A stretch of DNA of 64,000 bases. It comes from Platanthera guangdongensis (Eukaryota > Streptophyta > Magnoliopsida > Asparagales > Orchidaceae). Position numbers and translations under genes: made by a program. A model generated the notes under the pieces. It made no database searches and was not told where the DNA came from. It saw only the letters and a list, made by a program, of their open reading frames with translations. Below, piece after piece: positions 11,962 to 23,814 of the stretch. The DNA is taken from positions 165,683,220 to 165,747,219 of the forward strand of contig CM077162.1 in NCBI GenBank assembly GCA_039583875.1, written 5' to 3'. The number at the start of each line of letters is the position of its first letter. Position 1 is the stretch's first letter.

Positions 11962-12171
11962 GGCTCTGTTTGACATTTTGGGTCGGCGGGAGGCCGGGGA
12001 GGAGAGAGAAAACCACCGTTCTAAACGGTCGACTGACGCTCCTTCCACCAGCGGCAAAACACCGGGTCGGCACCCTTTCACGCCGGACGTTCTCAGCCGG
12101 AACACGCCAAATAGTATTTTGTCGGGCCGTTCACGCCAGAACGGAGTGGAGAACGGTTGTCAAACAGAGGC
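11962..12171. mobile_element. MITE (about 210 bp)
   Basis: The left end GGCTCTGTTTGACA (11962) and the right end TGTCAAACAGAGGC (to 12171) form 14-bp inverted repeats with one mismatch. Both are flanked by ATA, a possible 3-bp target duplication, which with the GGCTCTGTTTG start suggests a PIF/Harbinger-type MITE. The interior is GC-rich and non-coding. Confidence 0.6.
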
Positions 12172-12760
12172 ATAATGCATTTTTGGCTTTGTTTCATGCA
12201 ACTCAAATTTTATGACTTTTATAAATGTAACTCAAATTATATATAACTCTGATTATATAGCTTTTAAATGAATTAGATAAACAAAAAAAGGCAACTTAAA
12301 TTTATGTAAATCCGATTATCACTATACACATGCAATTTGTAAGGGAAAAAAGCACCAAAAAATAATGATATTTGTAAAAGAAGAGAGATTGGGGAACTTT
12401 ATAGTCACCCAAATATAATGATACGGTCGGCCACGGCGGACGCGCCAGACACCGGCAACCATCCATTCGTCGGTGTGCATGCGGTGAATGGAGGGTGGTC
12501 AGGGGCCGGCGAGCCCGCCATGGCCGGCAGCCTCTGTGAAACATGATTTGTGAAACAATAGAGCCTGTCATGTCCATCGGTGGCCGGCGTGAATTGATAC
12601 CAAGTGTAACAATTCCAGGTAGATTGTCCATAATTGTACAAAACATTCCAAAAATATGTTATGAGGCTCGAATTATATCATAGAGAAGGCTCATGAGGCT
12701 ACGATTATGCAAGTAGAGCCTCAAATCCATTAAACTTCTGAATCAAGTATAGTCTGTAAT
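12172..12760. other. Unassigned intergenic DNA
   Basis: AT-rich at first, with a GC-rich patch at 12420-12600. Overlapping frames on the minus strand there show no domain I recognise. No repeat ends were seen. Confidence 0.5.
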
Positions 12761-13084
12761 TGTTGGGTATTGTATCCACACTAACCTAGATTTGATAAAG
12801 TCATCCTTGAACTAAGATGAATTAAGTTGAATTTGATGTCTGGTGTGAGTTATGTGTTTGCATGATTCTTATGGGAAGTGTAGACCAATGTCAGTATATA
12901 ATGGGTCACCAAACACAGGACCATACAATATAATCCCTCATTGTGTGATCCAAGGTGTTGACTCATGTGTAGCCTCTCTATTGAGATACACTTCATACTC
13001 AAGCTCTAGTACTAAGTGAAAAGACTTGATGCTGGTCTCACCTTAGAAGAAGAAAAAAAATTTTTGTCAAAAAAATTTCCTAAG

Positions 13085-13900
13085 TATTATACTCGAGTAG
13101 TTCTATACTTACTCGAGTAAAAAATGCTGAGTTTATACTCGAGTAATAATACTCTTACTCGAGTAGGTATGGTATATCCCGAGTAGTCTATTTATGGCTC
13201 TCGAGTAGTTAAGATAACTACTCGAGTAGTTTCCTTTCTCCTCTCGGGTTTACAGAATTTTTCTCCTCAAAAGTTTTCTAAGTTAAATACTCGTGTAGTA
13301 CTGTGTAGTACTCGAGTAGTTTTATCTTCTGTCTCGAGTATTTGAATTCTAAATCTCGTGTAGTCCTCACTTACTCAAGTAGTTTAAGTCATGTACTCGA
13401 GTAGTTCATCTACTACTCGAGTAGTCCAGAATTAATACTCGAGTAACCCAGAATTATATTCCAGAAAATTTTTCTAAGTGAATTACTCGAGTAGTCATTT
13501 CCATATACTCGAGTAGTTCCTATCGTCTCGAGTAGTTCAACTTCTATACTCGAGTAGTTCAGTATTCCAGTTCAGAAAAATTTCTAAGTCTCTGACTCGA
13601 TTAGTTTCTCAACCACTCGAGTAGTTCATTCTCATCTACTCGAGTAGTCTTCCTTGTACTCGAGTAATTCACTCCACCTCTCGTGTAACTACCAAAGTAC
13701 TCGTGTATGTCATTTTTGATACTCGAGTAGCTGAATTCTGTTTCGTCAAGTTTACTCGAGTAGTTGACTCCATGTACTCGAGTAACTAAATTATTCTCTC
13801 TCGAGTAGTTTTCTTATTTACTCGAGTAGTCATCTTCTACCCACTCGAGTAGTGCTGTAATGTACTTGAGTAATCTTTTCTCTCTCGAGTATCTTACTTC
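13085..13900 (+). repeat. U3 array of TACTCGAGTA palindromes (5' LTR)
   Basis: About 25 exact CTCGAG cores, nearly all within TACTCGAGTAGT-like 10-12-mers, plus about ten one-base variants (CTCGTG, CTCAAG, CTTGAG). Spacers are mostly 10-25 bp of unrelated T-rich sequence. Many variants are C-to-T or G-to-A changes at the central CpG. Confidence 0.95.
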
Positions 13901-14014
13901 GATTTTTCCGAAAACTTTGTTAAGTCTAGTATAACAGAATTCTTTATGAACCTTGACGTGATTGGTCCACGTGTATCTCATAATGACTTAATTATGGCTA
14001 ATCTTCCCCTCTCC

Positions 14015-14023
14015 TATAAATAG
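14015..14023 (+). promoter_or_regulatory. TATA box of the 5' LTR
   Basis: TATAAATAG lies about 115 bp downstream of the palindrome array and is conserved in the 3' LTR at 24742. Confidence 0.7.
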
Positions 14024-14769
14024 TCTTGTCAAACCGACAAACCCTAATTCAATTAATTTTTATCAAAGAGAATTTTCAGAAGTTCTGCAGCCGTATTCTC
14101 AAGTTTTTTGAATTCCTCTTTCTATCTCCAAGAAACGAAACCGCGGCCGCCGCCGTTGTTGATTCCCGATCGGCTAGGGTTTCACCTTTAGAGGATTCAG
14201 ATCAAGAAGGCTTTCCAGATCGAGATTTGCTCAACTTATCATCTTCTGATTCGATCGATCGTGTGAAGCTAAGAAGTTTCATATCCAATCTTGCAGAGAT
14301 TTCTCTTCATCATTCTAATAAAGGCACAAAGCCTAGAAGAAGAAATTTCTAGCCGACAGTTGCAGATCTGAAAAAGAAGATTTACTGTTTGTATTTCTTT
14401 ACAATTTATTTCATTCTTGTAGGAGAAATTTCTCCGAATCTATGAGCTTTTGTCTCTGAGATTGTAGGAAGTTTTTCCTTCCGAGTGTAGAACCGTTTTG
14501 TGGATCGAGATTGTAGGAACATTGTTCCGAGGGTAGGATTGATTTTCCATCCGAGATAGTTGAGTAGCCTAGTTTAGTGTATTGCTAGATCGGTGAGGGA
14601 AAGTGGATGTACCCAAGGTTGGGGAACCACTATAAATCTTGTCTCGTTTGTGATTAATTGGTAGATAGATCTGTGCTTTGGTTTGAAACTTTTTATTCCG
14701 CAAAAAGACGCACATCTCACCTATTCACCCCCTCTAGGTGATTTAGGTAGACAATTATAAACTTTTAAT

Positions 14770-14780
14770 TGGTATCAGAG
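14770..14780 (+). promoter_or_regulatory. tRNA-iMet primer-binding site
   Basis: TGGTATCAGAG lies two bases after the LTR end and is complementary to the 3' end of initiator tRNA-Met. Confidence 0.9.
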
Positions 14781-14851
14781 TCAGGTTGATCGTTAAAAGG
14801 TTAACACCTTAATCAGATCCTTCAACAGTTGTCCTTTGAGATCTACCAAAA

Positions 14852-17158
14852 ATGGACAAGGCTAAAGATTTTGCTAAGCTTCCTTTGTGTACCAAAAATA
14901 ATTTTACCATGTGGAAGGAGAGAATCAAGTTCTTTATGGAAGCTGTGAATCCAAGGATATTCATGATAGTTGAAGAAGGTCCTTACATTCCCATGACAGT
15001 CCCCACTATAGATCCAACTAAGAAAGTCCCAAAGAAACTTATGGATCTAGATAAGGATGAGATTGCACTTGTTTCATTAGACAGAAAGGCAAAAAATATT
15101 ACAGCAAGTGCAGTCGATGATTCAATGCTACAAAACCTGATTCACTACCAGTCTGCAAAAGAGATGTGGCATTCACTAGTTACCTTGATGAAAGGTATAG
15201 AAGAAGTGAGGGATGATAGAAGATCCCTTCTTAATCAGAAGTATAAAGCTTTCCGACAAGGAAACAAAGATACCATTGCTGACACCTTTGAGAATTTTTT
15301 CAAGATAGTGAATGAGCTAAGGGTCTATGGCAGAGTCTTCACTAATGGAGAATTAAATGATAAGTTATTGAGATCCCTAACTAAGGAATGGGATAACAAG
15401 GTCTGTTCCATAAGAGAGTTTGGAAAACTGGCCGAGACAGACCCTCAGAATCTCTTCGGGAAGCTTATGTCATATGAGCTTCAACTCAACACCAGAAAGG
15501 CTGAAGAAGAGAAGAGCAGGTCTGCATTCAAAGAGAAGTTTATTGCTTTAAAGGCATACACCTCTAAGAAGACAAAGGTTATCCTTCCTACTCTAGCACA
15601 AGAAGTTAGTGAAGAAGAAACCTCGGAGCCAAGCACCTCAGGCTCTGAGCTATCAGAAGGAGAGTTCTCTCTACTCTCATGACAGTTCAAGAAATTCTTG
15701 AACAAGAAGAAGCAATGGAAAGACAAGGATGCCTCCTATAGAAGATCACGACATGACGGTGATCGTCAATGAATGGCTCAAGCAGCCATGACAGGTACAC
15801 TTCTTAACAGAACAAACATATTTCTACTGACATTATTTGTTATTGTTGTAATAAGCCAGGACACGTCATTGCTGATTGCCCTCACAAGAAGAAGAAGGGT
15901 GCTAGAAGAGAGGAAAAGAAGTCCTCGTACAACAAGAAGAAGACAGAGAAGAGCTTAATGGCCAAAAAGGGCAAGACTCTTACTGACTCTGACTCATCTG
16001 AGTCGAGTGAATAAGAAGAAGCCTATTTTGAACTCATGGCTCAAACAGATGACGAACAAGAGCCCCTGTTCACTGGGAAGGTAAACTCTCACACTCCTCT
16101 TTCAGATTCTGAAGTTTCTGAACATGATTGTGAGGATAGCTCTTCTGATGATGAATCAGAACTCATAGCCAAATATAAGGAGTTAATCATGGCTTATGAC
16201 AAATGTCTCCGAGTCGTGAAAAATTAGGCTAAAGAGATAAAGTCTCTCAAAGCTGAAGAGAGCATCTTAAGAGAGAAAGTCGCAAAGACTAACTCGCTCG
16301 AAGAGAACTTCAATAATGCTTATTGAAGAATATAACAAAGCTCTTGAGCATCTTGACCTTAAAGAGAAAATCATCAAAGAGTTGGAAGAACAACTCGCCG
16401 CTGAAAAGAAACTTGTTGAAAGTTTCTCGAAGCCTAAGACTGTTCTTCCATTCATTGCTGAATTCTCAGCTAAGGCTAAGGGTGCTGGACTAGGCCATGA
16501 AAAAGCTCCTAGTAAGTCTTCTAGGAGAAATAAGGCTCAACGAAAGAATAAGGCCGCCAAAAAAGCCTTGGCCAAAGAGAAGGGGAAAGCCCCTCAAGAT
16601 CAGACCTCTTTCAAAAAGGTCATATTTCCTTCAAATGATTTTGATCTTGACTCATCTTACGGACACTTTGCTAGGCCTACCTATATTGAGCCAAAGTCCT
16701 GTTATCAAGGATGGACTCGACCCAAAAATTTTGGTGAAAGTGTCTTTAAGGCACCTTATGAAGAAGTCATTCTTCAGAGCTATGACCCTTTCAATCATGG
16801 TCATAACTTCAAGAAGGCACCAAAGGCAAAGCCTGCTGTAGAAAAGCCAGTGAAGGAGAAGAAAACATGTGATTTTCATCATCATGAAGCTTCTTCCTCC
16901 AAGAGTGTTGCCCCTACTAGACCACAATTCCAAAAGGTCAAGCAGGAGAACATAAGACAAAGATACAACAGATTTGACTGTTAGTGTTGTGGCAGAACTG
17001 GTCATTTTGCCATCGATTGCTGGTTTAATCCCAGAAATGCTGCAACCCCTCACGTTGGCAATATGAGAAAGACCACTCCTAATGCTAATGCTCGTAGGGG
17101 GAGTGTTACAACCCAAGACCAAGGACCCAAACATATTTGGGTTCCTAAGGCAAACTGA
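14852..17158 (+). pseudogene. gag of the SIRE-like copia
   Basis: The first frame (ATG 14852, 276 aa) is a copia Gag core: LPLCTKNNFTMWKERIKFF near the start, then the UBN2-type helical region with EMWHSL and FENFFKIVNEL. After a TGA at 15680 the frame resumes and reaches a first CCHC zinc knuckle at about 15849 (CYCCNKPGHVIADC). An acidic Ser/Asp stretch and coiled coil (16036-16440) and a basic Lys-rich region follow. A second knuckle at about 16978 (CCGRTGHFAIDC) has its first intervening codon turned into TAG. The final GPKHIWVPKAN is the usual Gag/protease junction of this lineage. Gag packages the RNA; two knuckles and a long coiled region are usual for SIRE. Several stops disable it. 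Confidence 0.85.
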
Positions 17159-17191
17159 TTTTGATTACAGGTATGTCCAAAGGCCACCAAA

Positions 17192-20100
17192 ATGCCAATC
17201 TGGTATTTGGACAGTGGATGCTCTCGGCATATGACCGGGACAAGAAGCCTAATTCAGAATTTTTCTCAGTTCGTGAACGGACCAAAGGTCATCTTTGGAG
17301 GTTCAGACCGTGGAATCACTAAAGGCTACGATATGATTACGAACAGTAATGCATCCTTCTCAGATGCGGCTTACATTGAAGGTTTGGAACATAACCTTAT
17401 AAGCATAAGCCAACTCTGTGATAAAGGACACATAGTTGAGTTTCACGCTGATAAGTGCTTGATAAAATCTATTGATAATATGGAAACAATTCTATCCGGC
17501 ACTCGAAGCAGAAACATATTTTGCTTAAATTTCATTTGTATAGATTCTTCGACACCAGTGTGCTTTTTAGCAAAAGATAGTGCATCTCTTGGTGACAAAT
17601 GGCACAAGAGACTAGCACATATTAATTACAAAACTATTAATAAATTATTTTCAATGAACTTAGTACGTGATGCCCCAAATGTCAAGTACGTCAAAGATAG
17701 ACCTTGTCATGCATGTGTAAAAGGCAAGCAAACAAGGGCTACCTTTAAAAGCATTATTGACAAGGACTCTAATAGATGTCTTCATCTACTGCATATGAAC
17801 TTGTTTGGTCCACTACAAATTAGAAGTTTGGGAGGTAAGGATTATACGTTGGTAATTGTTGATGATTACTCGCGCTTTACATGGGTGTTCTTTCAGAAAC
17901 ACAAGTCAGATACCTTCGACATCTTTACTAATTTTGTCAGGCAAGTTCAGAATGAGTACAACTGCTCCATAGTCAAAATCAGAAGTGACAATGGAACAGA
18001 GTTCAAGTCTGGGGCCATGAAAGAATTTTGTGAAAGCTTGGGTATCTTTCATGAGTTTTCCTCTCCTCGTACACCACAACAGAACAGAGTGGCTGAGAGA
18101 AGGAATAGAACACTCATAGAGGCTTGTAGGACTATGTTGAGTGATGCTTCACTTCCGGAGTACTTCTAGGCTGAAGCCGTCAACACTGCATTCCACGTGC
18201 AAAATCGAGCCCTCATAAACAAAAACTACAATAAAACACCTTACGAACTTCTGAAGGGCAGAAACCAACAGTTTCATATTTTAGAATTTTTGGTTGCAAA
18301 TGCTTCGTGCTCAACAATGGCAAGTATCATACTACTAAGTTTAGTGAAAAGAGTTTTGAAGGTATTTTTGTAGGTTATAGTATCCATAGTAAGGTATACA
18401 GGATCTTTAATAGAAAAACCCTGGTTGTAGAAGAATCAATACATGTTGTATTTGATGAGACGATCTTGCTGCAAAGCAACTCTTCTAGTGTGCTTATTGA
18501 AGATGCAGGTGCAAAGCTGAAAGGAATTAGCTTTGATGAACCATCCGATGACAAAGGTGAAAAGGTCATCACGATCACCACTCCAACACCTGTTGGAGAG
18601 GCTGATGATCAAGATGAAGAAGTAATCTAAGATGATGAAGTCACTCCGGTGATAGAAGATAATCTAAATGTAAGGACTCAAGAGCTCAGACATCTGAAGG
18701 ATCACCCCATGGACCAGATCGTAGGAGATCCCCAGGATGGTGTCAGAACTCGTAGAGGTACAACTAATGAGAATCTATATTTAAGTTTTCTCTCACAGGT
18801 TGAACCAAAGAAGTTTGAGGAAGCAAACTCAGATGCATCGTGGATAATGGCGATGGAAGAAGAACTAAATCAGTTCAAGCGCTGCAAAGTATGAAAACTT
18901 GTTCCAAGACCCAAAGATAAGAATGTTATTGGGACAAAATGGGTCTACAAGAACAATATGGACGAGGATGGAACGATTGTAAAGAACAAGGCCATACTTG
19001 TCGCAAAAGGCTATCGTCAAGAAGAAGGAATCGATTTCGACCAGACGTATGCTCCAGTGCAAGGCTGGAGTCAATAAGGTTATTCCTAGCATATGTCGCA
19101 CTCAAAGGGTTCACTGTCTACTAGATGGACGTGAAGTCTGCCTTCCTTAATGGTGACACAAAGAAAGAGGTGTATGTGGAACAACCTCTAGGTTTCGTTG
19201 ATTCTAACTTTCCTGATTACGTTTATTTACTGCATAAAGCGTTATATGGTATGAAACAAGCTCCTCGAGCTTGTTATGGGACGATGTCTAGCTTTCTACT
19301 TGAGAATAAGTTCACAAGGGGAAAGATAGACACGACATTATTTCTTAGGGAAATTAAAGGCAAAATTTTGCTAGTGCAAATCTATGTCGATGACATTATT
19401 TTTGGCTCTACTGATGACAACCACTGCAAGAAGTTTTCAAAACTTATGCAAGGGAAGTTTGAAATGAGCAGTATGGGCGAGCTGAAGTATTTCTTAGGGC
19501 TTCAAGTGAAACAGTCTGAAGATGGAATTTTCATCTCACAGACCAAATTCACCAAAGAGCTGATTAAGAAATTCGGAATGTAGAATGCAACCTCGATGAG
19601 GACTCTAATGGGTTCAACTATGTCTCTGGATAAGGATAAAAAAAGGAAACCTTTTGATGAAACCAAGTACAGAAGCATAATTGGATCCTTGCTCTACCTT
19701 ACGACAAGTAGACCTGACATAATGTTCTCAACATGTGTCTGTGCTAGATTTCAGGTGAACTCTAAGGAATCTCACTATACTGTTGCAAAGCGGATTTTTG
19801 AGATACCTTAAAGGTACGTCAAATCTTGGCTTATGGTACCCAAGAAGTAATGATAGCAAGCTAATAGGCTTTTCAGATGCAGATTTTATAGGGATCAAAG
19901 ACGACAGGAAAAGTACTTCAGGGACTTGCCAATTCTTTGGAAGAAAGCTTATCTCCTAGAATAGCAAGAAGCAAAACTGTGTGGTAATTTCAACGACTAG
20001 TCATAGTACATCTCTTCAGGTAATTGCTGTGCAAAGTTACTTTGGATAAAAAATCAGTTTGAGGACTACAACACGAAGTTTGAAAACATTTCTCTGTTTT

Positions 20101-20275
20101 GCGACTCTTCCAGCGCAATTGCAATAGCCAACAACCCAATCTTGCACAGTCGGACAAAGCATATAGAGGTAAGGTATCACTTCATCCGGGAGCATGTGGA
20201 GCATGTGGACATAAACCTTCAATATGTCTCTACATATAGGCAAATTGCAGACATCTTTACGAAGCCGCTGGACTA
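17192..20275 (+). pseudogene. pol (protease-integrase-RT-RNase H) of the SIRE-like copia
   Basis: Protease: WYLDSGCSRHMTG at the start (17201-17239). Pre-integrase: WHKRLAH and CHACVKGKQ (about 17599-17740). Integrase core: the first catalytic Asp is replaced (HMNLFGP at about 17790 where HMDLFGP is normal); the second Asp (SDNGTEF, 17987) and Glu (NRVAERRNRTLIE, 18084) remain. A TAG at 18167-18169 replaces a Trp codon after EYF. After frameshifts near 18285 and 19060 the reverse transcriptase continues: [25 protein letters not shown], the catalytic YVDDIIFGS (about 19382), [13 protein letters not shown]. RNase H (ADFIGIKDDRKSTSGTCQ, about 19878) is frameshifted. The gene order PR-INT-RT-RH defines Ty1-copia. 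It is not functional. Confidence 0.9.
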
Positions 20276-20402
20276 GGCCAAGTTCTCGTTCTTCAAAACA
20301 GAACTTGGGATGCTCAACAAAGAATACTGGAGAAGCTGAATTTTCAAGAAGGTTCAAGGTTCAAAGGTTAGTCAAATATTGGAATTTTACAAAATTTTAA
20401 CT

Positions 20403-20640
20403 CTTTGACTCGAGTAAGTTACATCCTACTCGAGTAAGAATATAACCTACTCGAGTAGTAGAATTACATACTCGAGTAGTCTACTTGACCTACTCGAGTA
20501 GAACACTGACATACTCGAGTAGTCAACTTCACATACTTGAGTACGTCACTCACATACTCGAGTACTTCTCTACATCTACTCGAGTACTTCTGTTTACCTA
20601 CTCGAGTAATTCCAGACACATCAACTCGCGTATATGCCGA
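20403..20640 (+). repeat. Internal array of TACTCGAGTA palindromes between pol and the env-like region
   Basis: Nine exact CTCGAG cores in 10-12-mers like those of the LTR, plus variants (CTTGAG, CTCGCG). Spacing is about 18-25 bp. The array lies outside the LTRs and about 100 bp upstream of a TATA box at 20741; one more CTCGAGTA lies at 20794. Confidence 0.95.
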
Positions 20641-20740
20641 GTCTTTATTCAAATTCTCTTATGCGCAAACCAAGGCTTATGCCGCCTCTTCTATGGTTTA
20701 ATTTATTCATTTTCGGTTAATTAGACCACAAAACTAGGGT

Positions 20741-20750
20741 TATATAAATA
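20741..20750 (+). promoter_or_regulatory. Putative internal promoter (TATA box) for the env-like region
   Basis: TATATAAATA lies between the internal palindrome array and the third reading frame, repeating the array-then-TATA layout of the LTR. This is inference; no transcript data are available. Confidence 0.45.
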
Positions 20751-20938
20751 AGAAAATTCGGAAATGTCCTACACGGAATCATTTCCGCTCTCTCGAGTAC
20801 CCGGCTGCCTCTTCGCCTTTGTCAATCAGTTGCAGATTCGTGCGCTTTCCTTCACCCCGTCGAAACTTTCTAGGGTTTCTGAATCACCAAGACTTCTGAA
20901 TCAAGGCCGCCTCCTCTAAAATTGACGTTGGTTCGGAA

Positions 20939-23245
20939 TTGGTCGCCGCCGAGATTGCAGAACTATCCGGCGACTTCCACAATCTCATGATCTTGCTCGA
21001 CACCATCGGATTAACTTTTGTCCTTCAAGAACCTTGTCGAATCCTATTTCCAGAAGTTGCAGAGTTTTTCAGGAACATCAAAGTCAAGCGCAATGGCACC
21101 GTTCTCAAATCCAAAGTCAAAGGTATCAAAATAAAAATCACCAAAACTTCAGTATCTCAACTTCTTCGAATGCCGATCGTCAATGAAGAAGATATTCTCG
21201 GGCCAGCTGAGTCTAACAGAACATGTCTTTTCTGTGGCGTTTATCCTGATCAACAGCACATCAACCGTTCCCAGATGAATGCTGAAGGGAAGTTGTTAGT
21301 TGATATAATTGGAAAAGTTCTTCTATGCATAACAAATTCCATCAGAGACATTCCTCTTTATTTCTTTGACATTATGCAAGCCATAGTATGCAGAAAGAAA
21401 TTTCAATTTGGTAAGATGATTTTAGATAAAATCAAAGACAGCATCAAATGCCCTAATTATGCAAGGATAATATCTCTACACCTTCATGAGATAAACACTA
21501 AAAACTTCAACTTCTCTAAAGGCAGTATCCTTCACCACTTGAAGAAGGTCACCATCTCCTCCATTCAAAGATGGGAGCTCAAGTTGCATAATCCTTCTCA
21601 AGCTGCTAAGATAACTGAAGTTCTAGACACAGAGGACATGACCCCATTTCCCTCTCCATCTCAGGTCCCGAGCTCCTCTGGTGCATCTTTTGAGGGGAGT
21701 CTATTCCTACTGTTCCAACAAGGATTCCTACTCCTCCACCTATTACCCAAGAAGACATTCCCTCAGATCAACAACTTCGAGAAGCACTCCTCTACACAGA
21801 AGCTGTCATCAATGAGATGATAGCAGAATTGACAATAGATTTACCTCCTCCTCCTCTTCTCCAAAGAAACCCACAACTGAAATACCAACAGAATCCCGTC
21901 CAGAACAATCTCCAGTACAATCTCCTTCTCCTACCAAGTCTCCAGCAAAATCTCCAGCAAGGTCTCCAACTAACTCTCCTGATGCTCACAAAGAGCAGAC
22001 AGAAACCATTTTCATTTCAGATGAGGGATCACCTGAACTAGTTGAAGCCCCTCTAAGGACCTTGAACTTATCCATCCCCACAGTCACTGATGAAGAGGAT
22101 GCCATGATTCCAACTACAAGAGAAGATAGCTCTATCACCATAACTGAAATAGCTCCATAGAAAGCTCCTCCTCCTCCAGTTGCCTCTTCTAGTACTCCTC
22201 CAGCTGCTGCCTCCTCTACTGATTTACTAACTCAGATCGCCCTTCTACTTCAAGAACAGAGAACTTACTTTGACACCTCTTTAAAAGCTGTTACTGCTAA
22301 GGTCACTACTCTAGAAATTGAGATGAGTAGAGGATTTGTTGAAATCCAACATAATACAGATCAGCTCAGACACCTTTTTCAAATTGGTGGCAAGGCTCTG
22401 GATCACACCATTACTAGTATTGGTCAAATGATGGAGCAAGGTCTGACTCTTGATAATAATCAGATGGAATTGGCCAAAAGAGCTGAAATCTCAAAGATGA
22501 AAATCTGTGAAGAGGTTGACACTTTCAAAGAAGATGCAATCTCTCAGCATCTGTTGAAGTCAGAAAGGAGGAGAAGTTGGTGAAAGAGTATTTAGAAAAA
22601 TCAGATGCTGCCATGCAAGTGCTTTGAAAAGTCAAAGTGAAAGAAATTCATGATGATGTCCTAGAACAAATTCAAAGTGTCAAATTTTATATAAATGACA
22701 CTACTGTCTGGATGCATAACCAGATCCTGCCTGAGTTTGTTGCTGATCTAACCATCATTCCTCATCATCTGAATCCATTAGCTGTTGATGCTCCTATTCA
22801 AGCTCCTCAACCCACCTTCTCTCCAAGGCCTGGTGACTCTGTTGCTCCTCCTGATTCCTACTCTCAGGGTTGGGAAGATGATCCTGCAGATATCTTCCTT
22901 CATGCTCCTCCTGAAATCCAAACATCTAGAAAGAAAAGAAAGTATGGTGAATGTCCCTCTGCCAGCAAGTCCATTCCAGTTTTTGATGCTGATAAGAGAA
23001 AAGCTCCTGAATTTGCTGAGATATGGTCTCCCACTTGTAAGTCCCTCATCCTGGAAACACTCAAACTTGTTATGGAGTACCATGAGAGCATGAATATACA
23101 TTACAGTTCCCAAGAATGGGAGTTATATGAGAAATCAATGACCAAGAGAAGATTATATGACATAGAATTTGGAAGAAACAATCCTGCTGCTCCTCCGAGA
23201 CCTCCCAAGTACTACCCAAAGCCTTACAGCTACCAAACGAGATAA
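20939..23245 (+). pseudogene. Third (env-like) reading region of the SIRE-like copia
   Basis: Open from about 20880 to 21820, then frameshifted segments at 21817-22041, 22323-22583 and 22637-23245. The first 150 codons contain a pattern (LFPEVAEFFRNIKV ... GIKIKITKTSVSQLLRMP) resembling the plant-transposon protein domain found in the env-like frames of SIRE and Athila elements. The middle is Pro/Ser/Gln-rich, then come a heptad-rich helical part and a Pro-rich tail. There is no clear ATG at the start: the open frame begins at TTG, so the true start or a splice acceptor is uncertain. No signal peptide or obvious membrane span was seen, so an envelope function is unsupported. Confidence 0.55.
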
Positions 23246-23473
23246 CAGAAGAAGCAAGACAGGCAGCATCATCAGATCTAGATACAAAGAACTTATGAGT
23301 TATGGAAATGATTTTTGTTGATAATGACATTATTGGATATTCACACTTATATAATTCTAAGTTTTTGATCTTATTATCTTTTTCATAGTCCTTTGCTTGC
23401 TTATACTGATTTATCTACTTAGCATTCTTTTTATGTCCATAATTCACCTTAGTGTAAAGAGTTCTGACTTCTA

Positions 23474-23487
23474 CAAATAGGGGGAGA
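23474..23487 (+). promoter_or_regulatory. Polypurine tract
   Basis: A purine-rich stretch around ATAGGGGGAGA lies directly before the 3' LTR at 23489, as expected for plus-strand priming. Confidence 0.8.
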
Positions 23488-23814
23488 TTATTGGGTATTG
23501 TATCCACACTAACCCAGATTTGATAAAGTCATCCTTGAAATAAGATGAATTAAGTTGTATTTGATGCCTGGTGTGAGTTATGTGTTTGCAGGATTCTTAT
23601 GGGAAGTGTAGACCAATATCAGTCCACAATGGGTCACCAAACACAGGACCATACAATGTAATCCCTCATTGTGTGATCCAAGGTGTTAACTCATTTATAG
23701 CCTCTCTATTGGGATACACTTCATATTCAAGCTCTAGGACCAAGTGAAAAGACTTGATGCTGCTCTCACCTTAGAAGAAGAAAAAAAAATCTGTCAAGAA
23801 AATTTCCTAAGTTT

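Larger units (their letters stand above)
12761..14767 (+). mobile_element. 5' LTR of SIRE-like copia
   Basis: Starts TGTTGGGTATTG and ends TATAAACTTTTA, with the primer site two bases later. It aligns over its whole length with 23489-25489. U3 holds the TACTCGAGTA array, the TATA box is at 14015, and a small chance frame at 14026-14352 lies in R/U5. Confidence 0.9.

Noticed and set aside
12302..12646. Minus-strand frames of 78 and 114 codons
   Set aside because: No recognisable domain, overlapping in different frames, GC-rich patch only; not enough to call a gene.
13085..13900. CRISPR-like pattern of short palindromic repeats with spacers
   Set aside because: Repeats are 10-12 bp, spacing varies, the array is duplicated in both LTRs of a plant retrotransposon and there is no cas gene. 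Same for 20403-20640.
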